Below, in pieces: positions 61,721 to 64,000 of a stretch of 64,000 nucleotides of DNA (positions are counted from its first letter, which is position 1; each line of letters starts with the position of its first letter). The notes beneath the pieces are model-generated. The model saw only the letters and a list, made by a program, of their open reading frames with translations, was not told the origin of the DNA and did no database searches. The translations under genes and the position numbers were made by a program. The DNA lies in the NCBI GenBank assembly GCA_019745395.1, contig JAIETG010000019.1, positions 62,001 through 126,000 on the forward strand, in the 5' to 3' direction. Origin of the DNA: Rhabdochlamydiaceae bacterium (GTDB lineage: Bacteria > Chlamydiota > Chlamydiia > Chlamydiales > Rhabdochlamydiaceae).

Positions 61721-62866
61721 CTACAAACCTAATACCGACTCCCCCAATGGAGTCAGATTGATTTTTGGTTGTATATAGCTTTGATCTTCCTGATAGTGCT
61801 TAAATTCCTGATATATGTGATCTTTGGTAAATTTCATTTCCGGATAGACGGGATTATGACCAGTTGAAACTCCTTTTTCAAAAGCTTCTCTCCTAAGAAT
61901 TCTGCCCTCCTGCGTCGAGCGAGCTTTTGGAACATAACATAAATAACCAACCATTCTCACTCGGGGATGATCAATATAAGGCCTTTCCTTAATTGGGTGT
62001 TGATTCCAGTGAATTGTTCGTGAATCCCATAAAATTAGCGATCCACGAGGAGCGGTTACATGTTTCATACCGTAAGAATTTCCTGATTCATCTCTGCTGC
62101 TATCAAAAAAATCCTGTAAGAATTTATGTCGAGCTTTCCTTCTCTCCTGTAGGGGTATTTCCATGGCATTAATGATTTCCAGCTGCGGAGCAAATTCTGC
62201 GAACCTATGATGGGACTTTGGAATACAGTAAAATCCACCATCACCCTCGAAAGAATCTTCAAATAAGAACTGCCCTTGAACAGTATACGGTTTAGTCCTC
62301 AACAAAGACTCACTGACGAAATCAATAGGGGGATTATTGTTATGCGTGACGTTATCTTGCCGCCTCAAAACAGTCTGATCAACATGAGGCCATGGCTCGT
62401 AATACCCCTCTCTTATCTCCGGTGGGCACATGAAGGATAATCCATCCATGCTTACAATAAGATCGCGTGTATTCCACACTTTAGCAAAAACATCAACAAT
62501 GCGAGGGTCTTGTCTTAAATCCCACATGACTTGAGTCTGGCCCGCAGGTCCTGCAAAGATCGCTCCTCTATTATGCATCGGGAACGTCTCTTTCCAATTG
62601 CTTCTGTCATCTAATCTGCAATTTGGCCATGCCATTTCAATAAATTCATGCCAAACGCGCTGATACAATAGATCGGCTTCAGGAGTTGTAAGAATCTGAG
62701 GAATGACGCAATACCCCAATTCTTCAAGATCTCTTAGATAAGAAGCCATGAGTAGATTTTGTTCTTCTACAAGAAGATCACTATTATTTTCAGATAAGAG
62801 CTGATTGCTGAAAAGTATTGAGAACTGCGAAAAAAAAGCTAATAAACACAAATATGCACACTTCAT
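61721..62866 (-). CDS. Phytanoyl-CoA dioxygenase-family (PhyH) protein, exported
   Basis: The 381-residue protein has a signal peptide (about 1-20, MKCAYLCLLAFFSQFSILFS) and a PhyH-type 2-oxoglutarate/Fe(II) oxygenase domain (about 40-330). Motifs: LEELGYCVIPQILT at the start, WPHVDQTVLRR with the His-x-Asp iron ligands near residue 163, GGFYCIPKSHH near 216, and SRTIHWNQHPI with the distal His near 285. Its ATG overlaps the preceding gene's TGA as ATGA, so the two are coupled. Substrate unknown. The window holds a second exported oxygenase, at 45240-46217. Confidence 0.86.
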   Translation of the reverse strand: MKCAYLCLLAFFSQFSILFSNQLLSENNSDLLVEEQNLLMASYLRDLEELGYCVIPQILTTPEADLLYQRVWHEFIEMAWPNCRLDDRSNWKETFPMHNRGAIFAGPAGQTQVMWDLRQDPRIVDVFAKVWNTRDLIVSMDGLSFMCPPEIREGYYEPWPHVDQTVLRRQDNVTHNNNPPIDFVSESLLRTKPYTVQGQFLFEDSFEGDGGFYCIPKSHHRFAEFAPQLEIINAMEIPLQERRKARHKFLQDFFDSSRDESGNSYGMKHVTAPRGSLILWDSRTIHWNQHPIKERPYIDHPRVRMVGYLCYVPKARSTQEGRILRREAFEKGVSTGHNPVYPEMKFTKDHIYQEFKHYQEDQSYIQPKINLTPLGESVLGL

Positions 62867-63399
62867 AAAAAAGACCTTACCATTTTTACTCTTTTCTCTA
62901 AGCTGCCCGTTACTTCTAATACTTCGATATCGTCTAATATTTCTAAAGAATCCTCTAGAAGCATCTCTTGAAGTGTTGCTTCCACATTCCGTCTAAATTT
63001 CAAGTCTTGGCAATTAGGCACAAGAATTCGACTCTCAATAGGAATATAAACAATAAGGTCTAAGAGAGCGATAGCATCGTTCATCATTTGAAGTAAATTT
63101 TCGACATCCACACATTCATCAAAAGGAGACTCTTTTGCAGCAACCAAAGCATAGGCTAGGTAATCTAAAGGGGATCTATCAAAGATTGTGTTATCTCCAC
63201 TCTCTTTGATAACTGCAACTGAACGCTTAATCTGCTCTTCAAAATCTTCTACGGTAGGCGGATGTGCAAATTCATAGCCCTCTTCTTCAAGAAGATAATA
63301 CGGTTCATCAACCGATGCGTAACCTGGAAGGTGCTCTAGCAAAGATTCTATTAAAGTTGTCTTCCCACAATAATGAACTCCAGAAACGGCTATTCGCAT
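62863..63399 (-). CDS. P-loop NTPase/kinase-like protein (AAA_28 type)
   Basis: The 178-residue protein has a P-loop GVHYCGKTTLIESLLEHL at residues 7-24, an acidic strand VDEPYYLLEE, and FDRSPLDYLAY near 93, a DRSPLDY-type motif seen in thymidylate-kinase-like and NadR-like P-loop kinases. It may phosphorylate a nucleoside or small metabolite. GGGAGA precedes the ATG. The overlap of its stop with the PhyH start shows a shared messenger, so a common pathway is likely. Confidence 0.78.
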   Translation of the reverse strand: MRIAVSGVHYCGKTTLIESLLEHLPGYASVDEPYYLLEEEGYEFAHPPTVEDFEEQIKRSVAVIKESGDNTIFDRSPLDYLAYALVAAKESPFDECVDVENLLQMMNDAIALLDLIVYIPIESRILVPNCQDLKFRRNVEATLQEMLLEDSLEILDDIEVLEVTGSLEKRVKMVRSFL

Positions 63400-63486
63400 A
63401 GTAATATCTCCCCTATTTCCTCAGATAACAGGAGAGACAAGATAGCATTAGCACCCGTTTAGTACTAGAGCTCAGAACTTAGATTT

Positions 63487-63855
63487 CTAAGAAAAAATCT
63501 CCTCTTTCTTCTTCTCAAAAGGGCGAGCATCGTAAAAAAGTTCGATTTTTGTGATAAGTCCTTTTTCAAAAGTCATTAGAGTTGCCGCTCGGAAAAGACC
63601 AATAGGTTCAGGGCACTCCATGTCATAGGCGAGCATAGCTTGCGTCTCAGAGCTGAATTTTGAACGTATCGTAATTTTTTTCAAAAAAGAAGAAAACCCT
63701 TTAGCAGCAGAAAGAACAGCATCTTTTCCTTTTAATTCTGCTAAAGGACCTAAGAAAATAACATCGGAATGAAGATACTCCCCTAACCGTGTTATATCTT
63801 TCGCTTCCATCGCTTTGTAATAAGATTCAGCAATATCCGCATTGTTTTGACTCAT
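63487..63855 (-). CDS. SnoaL/NTF2-like small protein
   Basis: The 122-residue protein starts at ATG 63855 (AAAGGAG six bases upstream); the longer frame to 63990 runs through the operator and has no site. It has an NTF2-like cone fold pattern: IAESYYKAMEAKDITRLGEYL, then DVIFLGPLAELKGKDAVLSA, and the closing strands GLITKIELFYD. SnoaL-like proteins are isomerases, cyclases or ligand binders. It is divergent from a tetR gene with an operator between, so it is likely inducible. Confidence 0.84.
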   Translation of the reverse strand: MSQNNADIAESYYKAMEAKDITRLGEYLHSDVIFLGPLAELKGKDAVLSAAKGFSSFLKKITIRSKFSSETQAMLAYDMECPEPIGLFRAATLMTFEKGLITKIELFYDARPFEKKKEEIFS

Positions 63856-63891
63856 AATGAACTCCTTTGGGATTTTTTTTGATTTTATGCA

Positions 63892-63915
63892 TTGAATGTA
63901 GTAAGCTACAGTCAA
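63892..63915. promoter_or_regulatory. Operator-like palindrome with overlapping promoter
   Basis: TTGAATGTAG-taag-CTACAGTCAA is a 10-4-10 inverted repeat with one mismatch between the SnoaL-like gene and the tetR gene. On the minus strand its right arm contains TTGACT, and TGCATAAAAT 18 bases on can serve as extended -10, so a bound regulator would block the promoter of the SnoaL-like gene. Confidence 0.72.
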
Positions 63916-63916
63916 T

Positions 63917-64000
63917 ATGTCAAATACAAAAAAAAGAATATACAATTCCGAAGCAAGGACAGAGCAAGCCTCTTTAACTAAAGGTCGCATTCTTCATTGC
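63917..64000 (+). CDS. TetR-family regulator, N-terminal part only
   Basis: From ATG 63917 a frame of 28 codons runs to the window edge. It ends with RTEQASLTKGRILHC, which matches the first helix of TetR DNA-binding domains (R..q..a.ltre.Il.aA). The position opposite a SnoaL-like gene with a palindrome between supports the call. The rest lies outside the window. Confidence 0.58.
   Translation, partial: MSNTKKRIYNSEARTEQASLTKGRILHC

Noticed and set aside
1-64000. tRNA, rRNA genes or a CRISPR array
   Set aside because: I saw no cloverleaf with CCA-type acceptor, no rRNA sequence and no short direct repeats with regular spacers.

Overview
The window reads as chromosome from an obligate intracellular, Chlamydiota-like bacterium, most plausibly an environmental or amoeba-associated member of the Parachlamydiales type. 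This is inference from gene content. The supporting signs are many Inc-like hydrophobic proteins, an ankyrin protein, a proline-rich repeat protein, an autotransporter, the BioY/BPL_N biotin pair, a Mip-like FKBP, and many effector-like ORFs with weak ribosome binding sites. I cannot name the species.

Layout. 1-6.8 kb: a partial EEP-fold protein, then a leftward kdpFABC operon ending in a KdpD that has no histidine kinase. 7-13.4 kb: unknown proteins, bioY with a BPL_N protein, an ankyrin protein, and a PfkB kinase carrying a signal peptide. 13.5-17.1 kb: a gltP-type symporter, then an IscB-omegaRNA element lying between the 5' remnant of a dcd-like gene and the 3' remnant of a methyltransferase gene. 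17.3-22.5 kb: a cluster of likely host-interaction proteins. 23-28.3 kb: Mip, exported RidA, and an operon of GMC oxidoreductase, EamA transporter, SMP-30 lactonase and PCD/DCoH dehydratase. 29.3-30.6 kb: a TPP riboswitch in front of two coupled genes of unknown function. 32.6-34.4 kb: a DrrAB-like ABC exporter. 34.4-37.8 kb: an ATAD3-like membrane AAA+ ATPase divergent from an unknown helical protein. 38.5-39.5 kb: a DUF948/YtxH stress-type operon. 40-43 kb: a DEAD-box helicase and YqeY. 43.2-48.2 kb: exported amine oxidase, CheD-like protein, IPNS-like oxygenase and sulfatase. 49.3-52.6 kb: a frameshifted DUF1761-like gene and a GH63-type glucosidase. 52.7-56.3 kb: two decayed copies of a barrel 3' end, a cysteine-rich secreted protein, an EndoU-like protein and CvfB. 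56.4-59.8 kb: an autotransporter followed by an exported ATP-grasp protein. 59.8-64 kb: two divergent TetR modules with visible operators, flanking an exported PhyH oxygenase coupled to a P-loop kinase-like protein.

Themes. Unusually many enzymes that are normally cytosolic carry N-terminal signal peptides: PfkB, RidA, ATP-grasp, IPNS-like, PhyH and amine oxidase. The most notable systems are the catalytically intact IscB with its structured RNA, the TPP riboswitch controlling genes with no known thiamine role, the ATAD3-like ATPase, and the autotransporter/ATP-grasp pair. Small-scale decay is also visible: the dcd and methyltransferase remnants, DUF1761, exoD and the barrel fragments.
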